64,000 nucleotides of DNA from Enterococcus sulfureus ATCC 49903 (lineage in GTDB: Bacteria > Bacillota > Bacilli > Lactobacillales > Enterococcaceae): positions 496,001 through 560,000 of the forward strand of contig NZ_ASWO01000005.1 in NCBI RefSeq assembly GCF_000407605.1, read 5' to 3'. Positions 14,136 through 22,944 of this stretch are shown piece by piece. The position numbers were made by a program, and so were the translations under genes. Each line of letters starts with the position of its first letter. Positions within the stretch are counted from its first letter, which is position 1. The notes under the pieces were generated by a model. The model did not search any database. It saw nothing but the letters and a program-made list of their open reading frames with translations, and was not told where the DNA came from.

Positions 14136-15080
14136 ATGTCTGAAACAAGTTTCGATCCAATTCTCCCTCAACATATGCACACTCTAATCCTTGGTAGTGC
14201 ACCGGGAAAACGTTCTTTAGCTACACAACAATACTATGCACATAAAGGAAATGCTTTTTGGCCGTTAGTCTTTTCATTTACAAAACATGTGTATACAACA
14301 AATTATGAAGAAAAATTAGCATTACTTACACGTAAGAAAATCGGATTATGGGATGTTTTTGACCAGTTCGTACGAGAGGGCAGCATGGATCATCAATTTC
14401 AATCCGTAACATTACAACCTCTAGCCACTCTATTTGAAGAATTCCCCTTATCTTTAGTTATTTTAAATGGAAAAACTGCGACAAAAACGTACTATACTAA
14501 CTTAGACTCGACTAGGTCGCAATGGTTGACACTTTCTTGCCCTTCTACAAGCGGTGCGAATAATCGTCAACAGCAGTTTCGCCAAAAACAATGGTTTCTA
14601 GCTTATCAGATTAGCGAACAAATCAATGTTTTAGCTCAAAAAGGCTATCGTTTGTATTTTGGACATACACCGTTTATTTGGAGCCATGTGACACACTTGC
14701 GAACAGAAGTTTTTATACAAGAACAAGGAATTCAATTTAATGATGAGTTTGATGATTTACATACCGTTGATCAATTTGACTATTTTTTATTGATGGATCA
14801 TGATACACCACTTGCTACCCTTCGTTTCCAAACAAAAGATAACCAAACGATCCAACCAGATCGTTTTTGTGTTGCACAAGGCGTTCGTAATCAAGGGATT
14901 GGAACGATACTTTTATCTCTTTACGAACATTATGGGAAATTTCTGGGTTATTCTAGTAGCGAACTTGTTGCAGAATACCAAGCACTTGAATTTTATCAAA
15001 AACTTGGGTATCATGCGATAGATGCGCCACATAGTGTAGATAACATCTTGTGTCAAACCGTGATCAAGTCATTCGATTAA
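14136..15080 (+). CDS. Hypoxanthine-DNA glycosylase fused to a GNAT acetyltransferase
   Basis: A 314-residue two-domain protein. Residues 1 to about 165 match the DNA-deoxyinosine (hypoxanthine) glycosylase group of the uracil-DNA glycosylase superfamily: GSAPGKRSL at 20-28, QYYAHKGNAFWP at 32-43 with the likely catalytic Asn39, GLWDVFDQ at 70-77, and NGKTA at 111-115. The usual closing motif LPSTSPAN appears as LSCPSTSGANN. Residues 170-314 are an ElaA-like GNAT domain (LRTEVFIQEQGI, then VRNQGIGTILLSL). The first domain would excise deaminated adenine from DNA; the target of the second is unknown. AGGAGG precedes the ATG. Confidence 0.75.
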   Translation: MSETSFDPILPQHMHTLILGSAPGKRSLATQQYYAHKGNAFWPLVFSFTKHVYTTNYEEKLALLTRKKIGLWDVFDQFVREGSMDHQFQSVTLQPLATLFEEFPLSLVILNGKTATKTYYTNLDSTRSQWLTLSCPSTSGANNRQQQFRQKQWFLAYQISEQINVLAQKGYRLYFGHTPFIWSHVTHLRTEVFIQEQGIQFNDEFDDLHTVDQFDYFLLMDHDTPLATLRFQTKDNQTIQPDRFCVAQGVRNQGIGTILLSLYEHYGKFLGYSSSELVAEYQALEFYQKLGYHAIDAPHSVDNILCQTVIKSFD

Positions 15081-15081
15081 A

Positions 15082-15132
15082 AAATGAGCCAAATTATGTT
15101 CCCTCCTATTTCGGGCATAATTTGGCTCATTT
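15082..15132 (-). terminator. Terminator hairpin, U run on the minus strand
   Basis: 15082-15098 is the exact reverse complement of 15116-15132 (17 pairs). The minus-strand product ends in a run of six U residues, so it should mainly terminate the cshB transcript. Confidence 0.7.
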
Positions 15133-15158
15133 CTTGAAGTTGCTTTTTGAAACAACAT

Positions 15159-15195
15159 AAGAGGGTGTGACAGATTTCTGTCACACCCTCTTTTT
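15159..15195 (+). terminator. Terminator hairpin, U run on the plus strand
   Basis: 15159-15174 is the exact reverse complement of 15177-15192 (16 pairs, two-base loop), followed by TTT. It should terminate the plus-strand glycosylase fusion transcript. Confidence 0.7.
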
Positions 15196-15197
15196 GA

Positions 15198-16550
15198 TTA
15201 ACCTTGGCTTGATTTTTTCTTATGTTTACGGGCTTGTCTTGTTTCTTGACGACGTTCGATTTTACGTTTTTGTTGCTTCGTTTTATCGATTTCCCATTGA
15301 ATTTTTTTCTTATATCCAGGTTTGATTTTTTTCTTTTTCTTTTTCACTAGACCAATCAACGTTGGATCTAGCTCATCTGCTTTTTTCTGTTCACGTTTTT
15401 TACGACGATTACGATCATAAGTATCTACAACCTCATCATTTTTGATTTCTTTTGGTTGGAAATCAACACCTAGATCTTCGATTGCAGTAATCAATTCATC
15501 TTGACTTGGCTCATATAATGTAATGGCCGTCCCATGTAATTGATTACGTCCAGTACGTCCAACACGATGAATAAAGAAATCCAAGTCTTCCGGAATATCT
15601 GCATTGATTACATGCGACACTCCCTCGATATCGATCCCACGTGCTGCAAGGTCAGTTGCGACAACAAATTGATATTCTAAGTTTTGAACTTGGCGCATAA
15701 CACGTTTACGCTCACGTGGTGGGATACCTCCGTGGATCTTCGCGACTTTAAGTCCTTTTTCACGCAAATACGTGGTAATTTCATCTGCTCGTTGTTTCGT
15801 ATTGGCAAACACGATCGCCAAATACGGTTGGCCTGTTGTCAGTAATTGATAAATCAAACGGTCTTGATTTTTCCCTTTTGTAGAAATAAGCCAATTTTCA
15901 ATCGTATCAGAAATCACAGCATGTGCTTTGATTTCTTCAATTACTGGATTTTGCATATATTTTTTCAAAAATGGACGCAATTTCTCAGGGATCGTAGCTG
16001 AAAAGACTAACATTTGTAACTTTTCAGGTAAATGAGAGGCAATTTTATCGACTTCTTCTAAAAATCCCATATCTAAAGTCATGTCTGCTTCATCGACTAC
16101 AAAAGCCGAAGCAGTATGCACTTTTAATGCACGCTCATTGATCAAATCTAAAATTCGGCCAGGTGTTCCAATCACAACTTGAGGTTGTTGACTCGCTAAG
16201 CGATCGATTTGACGCTTTTTATCGGTCCCTCCAACAAAATTCGTAACACGGATTTCTGGAGTCGCATGTGTTGCCAATTGTTTCGCTGCTGTATAGATTT
16301 GTGTGGCAAGTTCGCGACTCGGCGCTGTGATTACAAGTTGGACTTCTTCTTTAGTCGAATCGATTTTATCAAATAACGGCAATAAAAATGTATGGGTCTT
16401 TCCACTTCCAGTTTGGGATTGCCCGACAACACTTTTGCCTTTTTGGATAACCGGAATCAATTTTTCTTGTACCGGAGTCGGTTGTGTAAATTTCTTTTCA
16501 GCAAGTGCTTCGTAAATAAACGGCTGAAATGCAAATGTTTCAAATGACAT
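15198..16550 (-). CDS. cshB: DEAD-box RNA helicase, CshB type
   Basis: A 450-residue ATP-dependent RNA helicase. The core motifs are in order: Q motif (PTPVQ), QTGSGKT at 46-52, PSREL, TPGR, DEAD at 153-156, SAT at 184-186, and ARGIDIEGV and HRVGRTGR in the second RecA domain. The tail from about residue 375 is very basic (RRKKREQKK, KKKKKIKPGYKK) and should bind RNA. This layout matches CshB-like cold-shock helicases involved in ribosome assembly and RNA turnover. It is a single gene with its own terminator. Confidence 0.92.
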   Translation of the reverse strand: MSFETFAFQPFIYEALAEKKFTQPTPVQEKLIPVIQKGKSVVGQSQTGSGKTHTFLLPLFDKIDSTKEEVQLVITAPSRELATQIYTAAKQLATHATPEIRVTNFVGGTDKKRQIDRLASQQPQVVIGTPGRILDLINERALKVHTASAFVVDEADMTLDMGFLEEVDKIASHLPEKLQMLVFSATIPEKLRPFLKKYMQNPVIEEIKAHAVISDTIENWLISTKGKNQDRLIYQLLTTGQPYLAIVFANTKQRADEITTYLREKGLKVAKIHGGIPPRERKRVMRQVQNLEYQFVVATDLAARGIDIEGVSHVINADIPEDLDFFIHRVGRTGRNQLHGTAITLYEPSQDELITAIEDLGVDFQPKEIKNDEVVDTYDRNRRKKREQKKADELDPTLIGLVKKKKKKIKPGYKKKIQWEIDKTKQQKRKIERRQETRQARKHKKKSSQG

Positions 16551-16608
16551 TTGAGCACCTTCTTTCTTTTAACATCTTTTGGATTATACCATATTCTCCA
16601 AGAACTTC

Positions 16609-17763
16609 CTATTTTGTTTCTGAATTCGTCATACTTATCTCGCTTGTCTGTGATTTTTTCTCATAAAACAAACGACGTTCTTTCTTAAAAATCGCCCAAG
16701 CGATCGATCCGATAAATAAAGCTTGGAGTAAAAATAAAAAGAGTGTCAGCATCAATAAGATCACTAATGCCATGCCTTCGCTAGTGGGAATATAAGGATT
16801 AAGCAGTACCAATACTTGTGCGAGGCTACCATAAATACCATATAGCAATCCATAACGAACAAGACAGTCTTTAAAACTTGGTGCTTCACCGGTCGTATCG
16901 ACAACACGTATTTTGACTAATTTCTTTCCGATCGTATATCCTTTTGTCACATACGTACATCCAATAAAGTATATGATAATCGTAATCAAATACGTCCAAT
17001 AACTAGTCGTCCAAGATTCATTCGCTGTCAAATGCAACACATGTAAAAAAACAGCGAGCACCGTTCGGACTATATAAATAATACCCCAATCGATCAAAAA
17101 AGCGATAAACCGTCTAGGATAGGTCACAATATTGCCTAGTTCTTTTGACTTCTGATCCATTTCTTTGCGTGTTGGGAATAAGATCATGACTAAAGGCGCA
17201 CTAAAATAGCCAATCACACCACCTAGTGTATTGTGTAGTAGATCATTAACATCAAATAAACGATACGGTCGTGGATAGATAAAATATAAACCGGTCAGTT
17301 GTGTCGTTTCAAAAAAGAGCGACCATAAAAATGAAATAAGCACGACCTTCTTTAGAGAAAAGCGAAAATAATACCGCAAATACACACCTAATGGGAAGAA
17401 GAACAGCAAATTAAATAATGGTTCTAATGTAACAGACTGCTTTAAAGCAGGTAAATAGGTATGGATATCGGTCGGACGCCACACTGTCTGAGCCAAAAAG
17501 TCTTGAAGTGATTTTCCTAACATCAATTCATACTTTGGCGTCGTTAATTGTGCGACTGCTTCGCGACTTGGTAAAGGTAAGATAGCGAGAAAATAGGAAC
17601 AGAGTAAATAAAAAACAAACGAATACAAGACAACGGCACGAATAAATAAAAAGCGACCATATTTACGATATTGAAGAATAAAAAAAGGCAATGAAATCAA
17701 CAGTGCTAAAAAGGGAAAGACAATTATAGCAATTTTAATGGGCTCAGTATACGCAGTAAACAT
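16609..17763 (-). CDS. VanZ-RDD two-domain membrane protein
   Basis: A 384-residue integral membrane protein. The N-terminal half is a VanZ-like domain with about five membrane segments and the PLFNLLFFFPLGVYLRY and FDVNDLLHNTLGGVIGYF motifs. The C-terminal half is an RDD domain (YPRRFIAFLIDWGIIY, then GKKLVKIRVVDTTGEAPSFKDCLVRYG). VanZ proteins confer low-level teicoplanin resistance in some enterococcal elements, but most chromosomal VanZ-like proteins have no known role. The ATG at 17763 follows GAAAGGAT; the ORF extends a further seven codons upstream without a site. Confidence 0.8.
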   Translation of the reverse strand: MFTAYTEPIKIAIIVFPFLALLISLPFFILQYRKYGRFLFIRAVVLYSFVFYLLCSYFLAILPLPSREAVAQLTTPKYELMLGKSLQDFLAQTVWRPTDIHTYLPALKQSVTLEPLFNLLFFFPLGVYLRYYFRFSLKKVVLISFLWSLFFETTQLTGLYFIYPRPYRLFDVNDLLHNTLGGVIGYFSAPLVMILFPTRKEMDQKSKELGNIVTYPRRFIAFLIDWGIIYIVRTVLAVFLHVLHLTANESWTTSYWTYLITIIIYFIGCTYVTKGYTIGKKLVKIRVVDTTGEAPSFKDCLVRYGLLYGIYGSLAQVLVLLNPYIPTSEGMALVILLMLTLFLFLLQALFIGSIAWAIFKKERRLFYEKKSQTSEISMTNSETK

Positions 17764-17843
17764 AAAAATCCTTTCTTCTTTCAAAATTGACTAGGGTTTC
17801 CATTTTTCAAAAAAAAGAGTATTCTTAACATGGAGGTGTTGAC

Positions 17844-18146
17844 ATGTTATATCCTATTTTTGCATTTGGAATCCCTATTTTTTTATGTGTTCTCTATTGT
17901 TTATTTTTAGGGATTCGCCATTATTCGACGATTCCTTATCTAAGTTTTGTTCTAGTTATTATTTCAGGTTTTCTCATCGTACTCAGTATTCAAATCCTAA
18001 ATGAGGCCGATCGGGTCGGAAAACAACAAAATCTAACTGCCGTCTATGGCTATAATCCTTCACTATTATGGACAACATTAGGTATAGGGATTATTTTATT
18101 CGTCATAAGTTGCATTATCGTCTATAAAGAATGGAAAACTACGTAA
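17844..18146 (+). CDS. Small membrane protein, function unknown
   Basis: A 100-residue protein with three hydrophobic helices (about residues 3-24, 30-52 and 76-95) and a short polar loop containing EADRVGKQQN. No family was recognised. GGAGGTG precedes the ATG. It is a single gene with its own terminator, divergent from the VanZ-RDD gene. Confidence 0.65.
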   Translation: MLYPIFAFGIPIFLCVLYCLFLGIRHYSTIPYLSFVLVIISGFLIVLSIQILNEADRVGKQQNLTAVYGYNPSLLWTTLGIGIILFVISCIIVYKEWKTT

Positions 18147-18153
18147 TGCATGG

Positions 18154-18184
18154 AAAAACCAGACTAAAATAGTCTGGTTTTTTT
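18154..18184. terminator. Bidirectional terminator
   Basis: AAAAACCAGACT (18154-18165) pairs with AGTCTGGTTTTT (18171-18182). It separates the convergent genes ending at 18146 and 18183. Confidence 0.85.
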
Positions 18185-18542
18185 AATTCTCGATAAATTC
18201 ATAGTAAACAAGATCTAAGGCTTGAACCGTAGGCAATACGGATAGTACGGATAGGTCGACTTGAATCAACCATTCGGCTAGCGTGCGATACAAATTATCT
18301 TCTAAAGCTTGCTCGATAAAAGGCAGTAGCTGCTCTTCATCGCCTTGTGTTTGATTGACAATTGCATATACTTGATGAAACACACGCATATCTTGAATAC
18401 GAAAATAACTTTCTTGGTATTTGTAAACAGCTAATTGATACGTACGATCTGGTAATTGAACATTGACAACAAAGAAACACTCGGACACATGTGGCAATAC
18501 AGACAATAATTCTTTAGGCTTCATCGCTTGTTGAAAAAACAT
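18183..18542 (-). CDS. Hypothetical protein
   Basis: A 119-residue soluble protein with a mixed alpha/beta pattern and no motif I recognise. It has a central QLAVYKYQESYFRIQDMRVFHQVY segment (strand and helix) and a hydrophobic C-terminal helix region. AAGGAGAGG precedes the ATG. It stands between the HD phosphohydrolase gene and a shared terminator on the same strand; the 74-base gap leaves room for its own promoter. Confidence 0.6.
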   Translation of the reverse strand: MFFQQAMKPKELLSVLPHVSECFFVVNVQLPDRTYQLAVYKYQESYFRIQDMRVFHQVYAIVNQTQGDEEQLLPFIEQALEDNLYRTLAEWLIQVDLSVLSVLPTVQALDLVYYEFIEN

Positions 18543-18616
18543 GGTATCCTCTCCTTATCTTCATTATATGAAAAGTATAAAGAAAAGAAACTAAAGTGAC
18601 TCATTTTGTTGAAATT

Positions 18617-19255
18617 TTAATCAAAATCGAGCTCGTGATAAAATTCAGTTAAAAATTCATTCATAAATCGTTCACGACGTTGCGCTTCTTTTTTTCCAGT
18701 TGGCGTGTTCATTTGATCGATCAGTAGAAAAAGTTTCTCGTAAAAATGATTGATTACTGTCGTTCCTTTACGGTACGTTGCTTTGTCTTGGGTTAAGTTG
18801 ACTTTGATGTTTTCATCATAGATCGGATGTCCATGACTTCCCCCATAATAAGCCGTTCTTAAAATCCCGTAAGCACCTAAAGCATCTAGTCGATCTGCAT
18901 CTTGAACAATTTGTCCTTCAATCGATAACTTCTGTTTTACTGTTAAATTTGCTGAAAATGACATGTGTTCAATAATATCAAAAATCAATTGACACTCGTT
19001 TTCTGTGGCGACTGTCGTTAAAAAATGACGCAATGATTGCTTTGCTGTATCCACGTCACAAACGACTTTATCATCGATGACATCATGTACATAGGCTGCA
19101 CTTAATGTGATAAAAGGATCTGCAGTCGGATAGTCTGTTTCTAAAATCACTTTGGCCCAATGTGCTACTCGTGAAACATGAGCATAGTCATGCCCTGTTT
19201 GATCTTGTGCTAGCTGTTGTTTTGCGTATTCTTGAACTATAGCAAGTCGATTCAT
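18617..19255 (-). CDS. HD domain phosphohydrolase, YedJ-like
   Basis: A 212-residue metal-dependent phosphohydrolase. The HD-domain ligands are visible: the first histidine in GHDYAHVSRV, the HD pair in AAYVHDVIDD, and the distal aspartate in VQDADRLDALGA. The AYYGGSHGHPIYDE insertion is typical of YedJ/YpgQ-type proteins, some of which hydrolyse nucleotides. The physiological substrate is unknown. The start overlaps the stop of the M32 peptidase gene by four bases (ATGA), so the two are coupled. Confidence 0.85.
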   Translation of the reverse strand: MNRLAIVQEYAKQQLAQDQTGHDYAHVSRVAHWAKVILETDYPTADPFITLSAAYVHDVIDDKVVCDVDTAKQSLRHFLTTVATENECQLIFDIIEHMSFSANLTVKQKLSIEGQIVQDADRLDALGAYGILRTAYYGGSHGHPIYDENIKVNLTQDKATYRKGTTVINHFYEKLFLLIDQMNTPTGKKEAQRRERFMNEFLTEFYHELDFD

Positions 19256-20754
19256 TTAGAAGGCACCTGATACACAGTAAAGTAAAGATCACGCATGTAT
19301 TCTAGTAAATACTGTGGATTCAAAGGCTCATTTGTTGCATTTAAAATCAATTCATTTGGTTTTTTACTTGCTCCATATTGATGAATGTGTTTTGTTAACC
19401 ACTGTTTAATCGGTGCATAATCATCAGAAGCTAAGATCGCATCGACATCTAGTTCTTTTTTCATTGCATGGAACAATTGTGCCGCATACATATACCCTAG
19501 CGCATAAGATGGGAAATATCCAAAACTACTGCCTGACCAATGAACATCTTGTAAGATTCCTTCAAGATCTGTATCCGGACGGATTCCTAAATATTCTTCA
19601 TATTTATCGTTCCAAATTTTTGGTAATTCGTCGATAGCTACTTCTTCGTTAAACATCATTTTTTCAATTTCGTATCGAATAATAATGTGCAATGGATACG
19701 TCAAACTGTCGGCTTCGATTCTCACTAAACTAGCTTGCGTTTTTTTCAATGCTGCATAAAATTCATCAAATGGAACATCATCAAATGTCCCTTCTGTGCA
19801 CGTTTGAAATAATGGATACTGTTTTTCCCAAAAAGCACGATTGCTTCCGATAATAATTTCATTAAAAAGCGATTGTGATTCGTGGATTCCCATTGATGCA
19901 CCTTCATGAGCTGGTGTGTATTCATATTTTTCATCAATGTTTTGTTCATACATGCCATGGCCTGCTTCGTGAATCACACCAAATGTCGCCATCGAAAAAT
20001 CATGCTCGTTCCATCGTGTCGTGATCCGAACATCACGGTGGTTGATGCCAGTGGCAAATGGATGGATTGTATCATCTAAACGACCACGAGAAAAATCATA
20101 GCCCAATTGCGTAATGACATTGCGAATAAATGTTTCTTGTTGCGCTTTTGATACATAGCGAGACAAAATCGTTGTATCCGGTACAGTCCCTTTTTCCTCT
20201 AGTGTTTGGCGAATATCCATAATTCCATCACGAAGCGTTGCAAATACTTCGTCTAAAATTTCTGTTGTCATATTCGGTTCATATTGCGTCAACAAGACGT
20301 CATAAGGTGTTTTTTCTGTACGACGCCAATAAGGAATCAATTCTTTTGTCAAGCGGATATTTTCAGCTAAAGCTGCTTTAAAGACATCAAAATCGTTTTG
20401 TTCACGACTATTTAACCATGCCGTATGCGCCTTTGAAGTTGCTGCCGAATATTGAGCCATCAACTCACTTGGTACGGCATGATTTAGTTCATAGTCCTCT
20501 TTCACAAGTCGATAGGCTGCTTGGCCAACTTCAGACAATTCGTTTGGATGAGCTTCAAAATAATCAAGCGCTTCTTTGATTTTTGGCCCTACTTTTTTCT
20601 CAAAGTAAATACTAGATAAATAGCCCATCGTTTCACCACGGTACTCACTACTTGCTTCAGGCATTCCTGTTTGAGAATCCCAGTCGATTACCGTCATCGC
20701 TTGTTGCAATAAATCTAATTCTTTTAATTCTTGTAAGAAAATTTGTTCATTCAT
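19252..20754 (-). CDS. M32 family metallocarboxypeptidase
   Basis: A 500-residue thermostable-carboxypeptidase-1-like enzyme that removes C-terminal residues from peptides in the cytosol. The zinc motif HEAGH is at residues 262-266, with HESQSLFNE further on holding the third ligand. Other family signatures are visible: DVRITTRW, VRIEADSLTYPLHI and SFGYFPSYALGYMYA. The length is typical. It is cotranscribed with the HD protein. Confidence 0.93.
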   Translation of the reverse strand: MNEQIFLQELKELDLLQQAMTVIDWDSQTGMPEASSEYRGETMGYLSSIYFEKKVGPKIKEALDYFEAHPNELSEVGQAAYRLVKEDYELNHAVPSELMAQYSAATSKAHTAWLNSREQNDFDVFKAALAENIRLTKELIPYWRRTEKTPYDVLLTQYEPNMTTEILDEVFATLRDGIMDIRQTLEEKGTVPDTTILSRYVSKAQQETFIRNVITQLGYDFSRGRLDDTIHPFATGINHRDVRITTRWNEHDFSMATFGVIHEAGHGMYEQNIDEKYEYTPAHEGASMGIHESQSLFNEIIIGSNRAFWEKQYPLFQTCTEGTFDDVPFDEFYAALKKTQASLVRIEADSLTYPLHIIIRYEIEKMMFNEEVAIDELPKIWNDKYEEYLGIRPDTDLEGILQDVHWSGSSFGYFPSYALGYMYAAQLFHAMKKELDVDAILASDDYAPIKQWLTKHIHQYGASKKPNELILNATNEPLNPQYLLEYMRDLYFTVYQVPSK

Positions 20755-20773
20755 TTTTTACTCATCCTCTCGA

Positions 20774-21940
20774 TTATTCGGTTGGTTTGGCAGGTCTAGG
20801 TGGTCGTTTGCCCCAATATTGGAACAAGTCCGTACGTAGAGCACCATTGTATAGTTTACGTTTTTTCGTTGCTTTTTGACCGTAGAACTCTTCAAATAAT
20901 AAGTCGCTTGTTAAAATATATTTACTCCACGTATCCAATGGTTTAAATGCTTGTCCCATTTCTTTATACAGTTGACGCACAGACTCTTCTTCGCCTAAAC
21001 GTTCACCATAAGGAGGGTTGGCTACGATCACACCGTATTCTTTATCGGTTTTAAAATCTTTTACAGCTTGTTGTTTGAAGACGATGGAATCGCCTAAGCC
21101 AATTTCATCCGCATTCGCTTTTGCAATATCGATCATACGGCCATTGATATCAGATCCCATAATATCTAATTCAATATCGTAGTCTGCTTGTGCTTCTGCT
21201 TCTTCGCGCACTTTTGCAAACACCTCTTTATCGACCCAATCCCACGCTTCACAGGCAAAGCTACGATTAAATCCTGGTGCAATATTGTGTCCAATCAATG
21301 CAGCTTCAATACATAACGTACCTGATCCACATACTGGATCTACAAACGGACGATCTTTACGCCAATTGGTCAACATCACTAAAGCGGCTGCCATATTTTC
21401 TTTTAATGGCGCACCACCTTTATCCAAACGATAGCCGCGTTTAAATAAACTTGGACCTGTCGTATCGAGTGTCACCATCACGTGATCTTTTAATAACGCG
21501 ACTTCTAATTTAAATAACGCTCCAGTTTCTGCTAATGGCACACTTGTGGGACGATGGTAGTACTCACGTAAGCGATTAACAATGGCTTTTTTCGTGATGG
21601 CTTGACAATCTGGTGTACTATATAACGTCGACTTGATCGATTTTCCAGCTACTGGAAATTCTGCATCAAGTGGCAAGAAGTCTTCCCAAGGCAATGCGTT
21701 GACTTGTTGGAATAATTCTTCAAACGTCACGGCATCAAATTCACCAACGACAATTTTGATTCGATCGGCCGTACGCAACCATAGATTGGCTTTAGCGATC
21801 GTTTCGATTGTTCCTTCAAAACGGGCACGCCCATTTTCTACGGTGCAGTCAATGCCCATATCTCGTAATTCTTTTCCGACTAATGCTTCTAATCCACTTG
21901 CTGCTGTTGCGACTAATTGAAATGTTTGATTTGGATTCAT
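20774..21940 (-). CDS. 23S rRNA guanine-N2 methyltransferase, RlmL/YpsC type
   Basis: A 388-residue class I SAM-dependent RNA methyltransferase. An N-terminal THUMP domain (residues about 50-160) is followed by the SAM-binding site (FVDPVCGSGTLCIEAA) and the catalytic motif NPPYGERLG. It matches the Firmicutes YpsC group, related to the N-terminal half of E. coli RlmL, which methylates a guanine in 23S rRNA. A final basic tail (GKRPPRPAKP) is present. It follows rnpB, as in several relatives. AAGGAGAG precedes the ATG. Confidence 0.88.
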   Translation of the reverse strand: MNPNQTFQLVATAASGLEALVGKELRDMGIDCTVENGRARFEGTIETIAKANLWLRTADRIKIVVGEFDAVTFEELFQQVNALPWEDFLPLDAEFPVAGKSIKSTLYSTPDCQAITKKAIVNRLREYYHRPTSVPLAETGALFKLEVALLKDHVMVTLDTTGPSLFKRGYRLDKGGAPLKENMAAALVMLTNWRKDRPFVDPVCGSGTLCIEAALIGHNIAPGFNRSFACEAWDWVDKEVFAKVREEAEAQADYDIELDIMGSDINGRMIDIAKANADEIGLGDSIVFKQQAVKDFKTDKEYGVIVANPPYGERLGEEESVRQLYKEMGQAFKPLDTWSKYILTSDLLFEEFYGQKATKKRKLYNGALRTDLFQYWGKRPPRPAKPTE

Positions 21941-21960
21941 TTTTCTCTCCTTAATGATAA

Positions 21961-21985
21961 AAAAAACCTTCCAATTTGGAAGGAT
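21961..21985 (-). terminator. Terminator of rnpB
   Basis: On the minus strand CCTTCC and GGAAGG form a hairpin followed by a run of eight U residues, right after the RNase P RNA. Confidence 0.85.
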
Positions 21986-21989
21986 TTCC

Positions 21990-22382
21990 CTGATTCGTGT
22001 GATTTTCTATAAGCCATGTTTTGTCCAGTCAAGTTACAGGGAGCAACTCAACTTGGATAATCATCTATCTGCAATTTCTTGCCTCTTTGGTTCCGTTCTT
22101 TATCTTTCCGTTCCAAAAAGCGCCCCGACCATTGTTTGGGTTGCTCGCTCGAGGGGTTTACCGCGTTCCACCGATAAGATTTCTCCGATCGCTTCGTCAC
22201 TGTGGCACTTTCAAGGGTACTCAAGCATAGCAAATGCCTTAGCTTTTTTTCCTGCCGTTACATTGCTGTACTCTGGCTTATGGTTTCGCCAGACACGAAC
22301 ACTACAAGCATCGCAGCTTGTGCGAGCATGGACTTTCCTCAGCCTACATCTAGTAGACCGCGATTATCTAAAAATCACACTG
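21990..22382 (-). ncRNA. rnpB: RNase P RNA, Bacillus type (type B)
   Basis: The catalytic RNA of RNase P, which matures the 5' ends of tRNAs. On the minus strand the 5' end GTGTGATTTT (22380-22371) pairs with GAAAATCACAC (21997-22007) as helix P1. The universally conserved GAGGAAAGTCC block occurs near 22335, and an ACAAAACATGGCTTATAG segment near the 3' end. Length is about 390 nt. The short reading frames overlapping it are spurious. It lies between gpsB and rlmL on the same strand. The ends are estimated to within about five bases. Confidence 0.95.
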
Positions 22383-22417
22383 TTCTCGTTATATTTTATT
22401 GACTATCGTTCTAACGA

Positions 22418-22867
22418 TTAAAATTGACGTGTTCGCTCATTGTCATCTTCTAGATCTGCTTGTGTATAATTTGATGTGATAACAGGTTGAACAGGTTCTG
22501 TTTTTTCTTCGATTTTGATTTCTTTTACAGCACTAGTATCTTGTTGTAATTTTTTACCAAATACTTCTTTTTCAAGATTTGATAATCGTTTCAAAATATC
22601 AAAGTTTGTCACAGTTTGACTTTTTGGTTGTTCACTTACTTGTGCACGTGGTGTTGGTGTTGCTACTGGATTTTTGCTTAATTGTGCGATTTTAGCATGT
22701 AAACGATCGTTTTCTTCTTGCAAAGATACGATCTCTTTTGCGTACGTTTCATAGTCTTTGATAATGTTATCTAAAAATTCATCTACTTCGACTGGATCAT
22801 ATCCACGCATTTTGTTTTTAAACTCTTGCTGTAAGATATCTTTCGGAGAATAGATCAAATTTGCCAT
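22418..22867 (-). CDS. gpsB: Cell cycle protein GpsB
   Basis: A 149-residue DivIVA-like adaptor that links peptidoglycan synthases, notably class A PBPs, to the division machinery. The membrane-binding N-terminal domain (SPKDILQQEFKNKMRGYDPVEVDEFL) and the first coiled coil to about residue 65 are clear. A Pro/Thr/Gln-rich linker leads to the short C-terminal helical trimer region (NFDILKRLSNLEKEVFG). GAGGTG precedes the ATG. Nearby pbp1A encodes a likely partner. Confidence 0.95.
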   Translation of the reverse strand: MANLIYSPKDILQQEFKNKMRGYDPVEVDEFLDNIIKDYETYAKEIVSLQEENDRLHAKIAQLSKNPVATPTPRAQVSEQPKSQTVTNFDILKRLSNLEKEVFGKKLQQDTSAVKEIKIEEKTEPVQPVITSNYTQADLEDDNERTRQF

Positions 22868-22944
22868 GTTTACACCTCTTTTAAATTGAATACAATTTCA
22901 TACTCCCCTATCATATCGAAAATTACTACAGAAATCAAACACAT

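Noticed and set aside
21954-22421. Reading frames of up to 155 residues on both strands over this interval.
   Set aside because: They fall on the RNase P RNA; no ribosome binding sites and no recognisable protein motifs.
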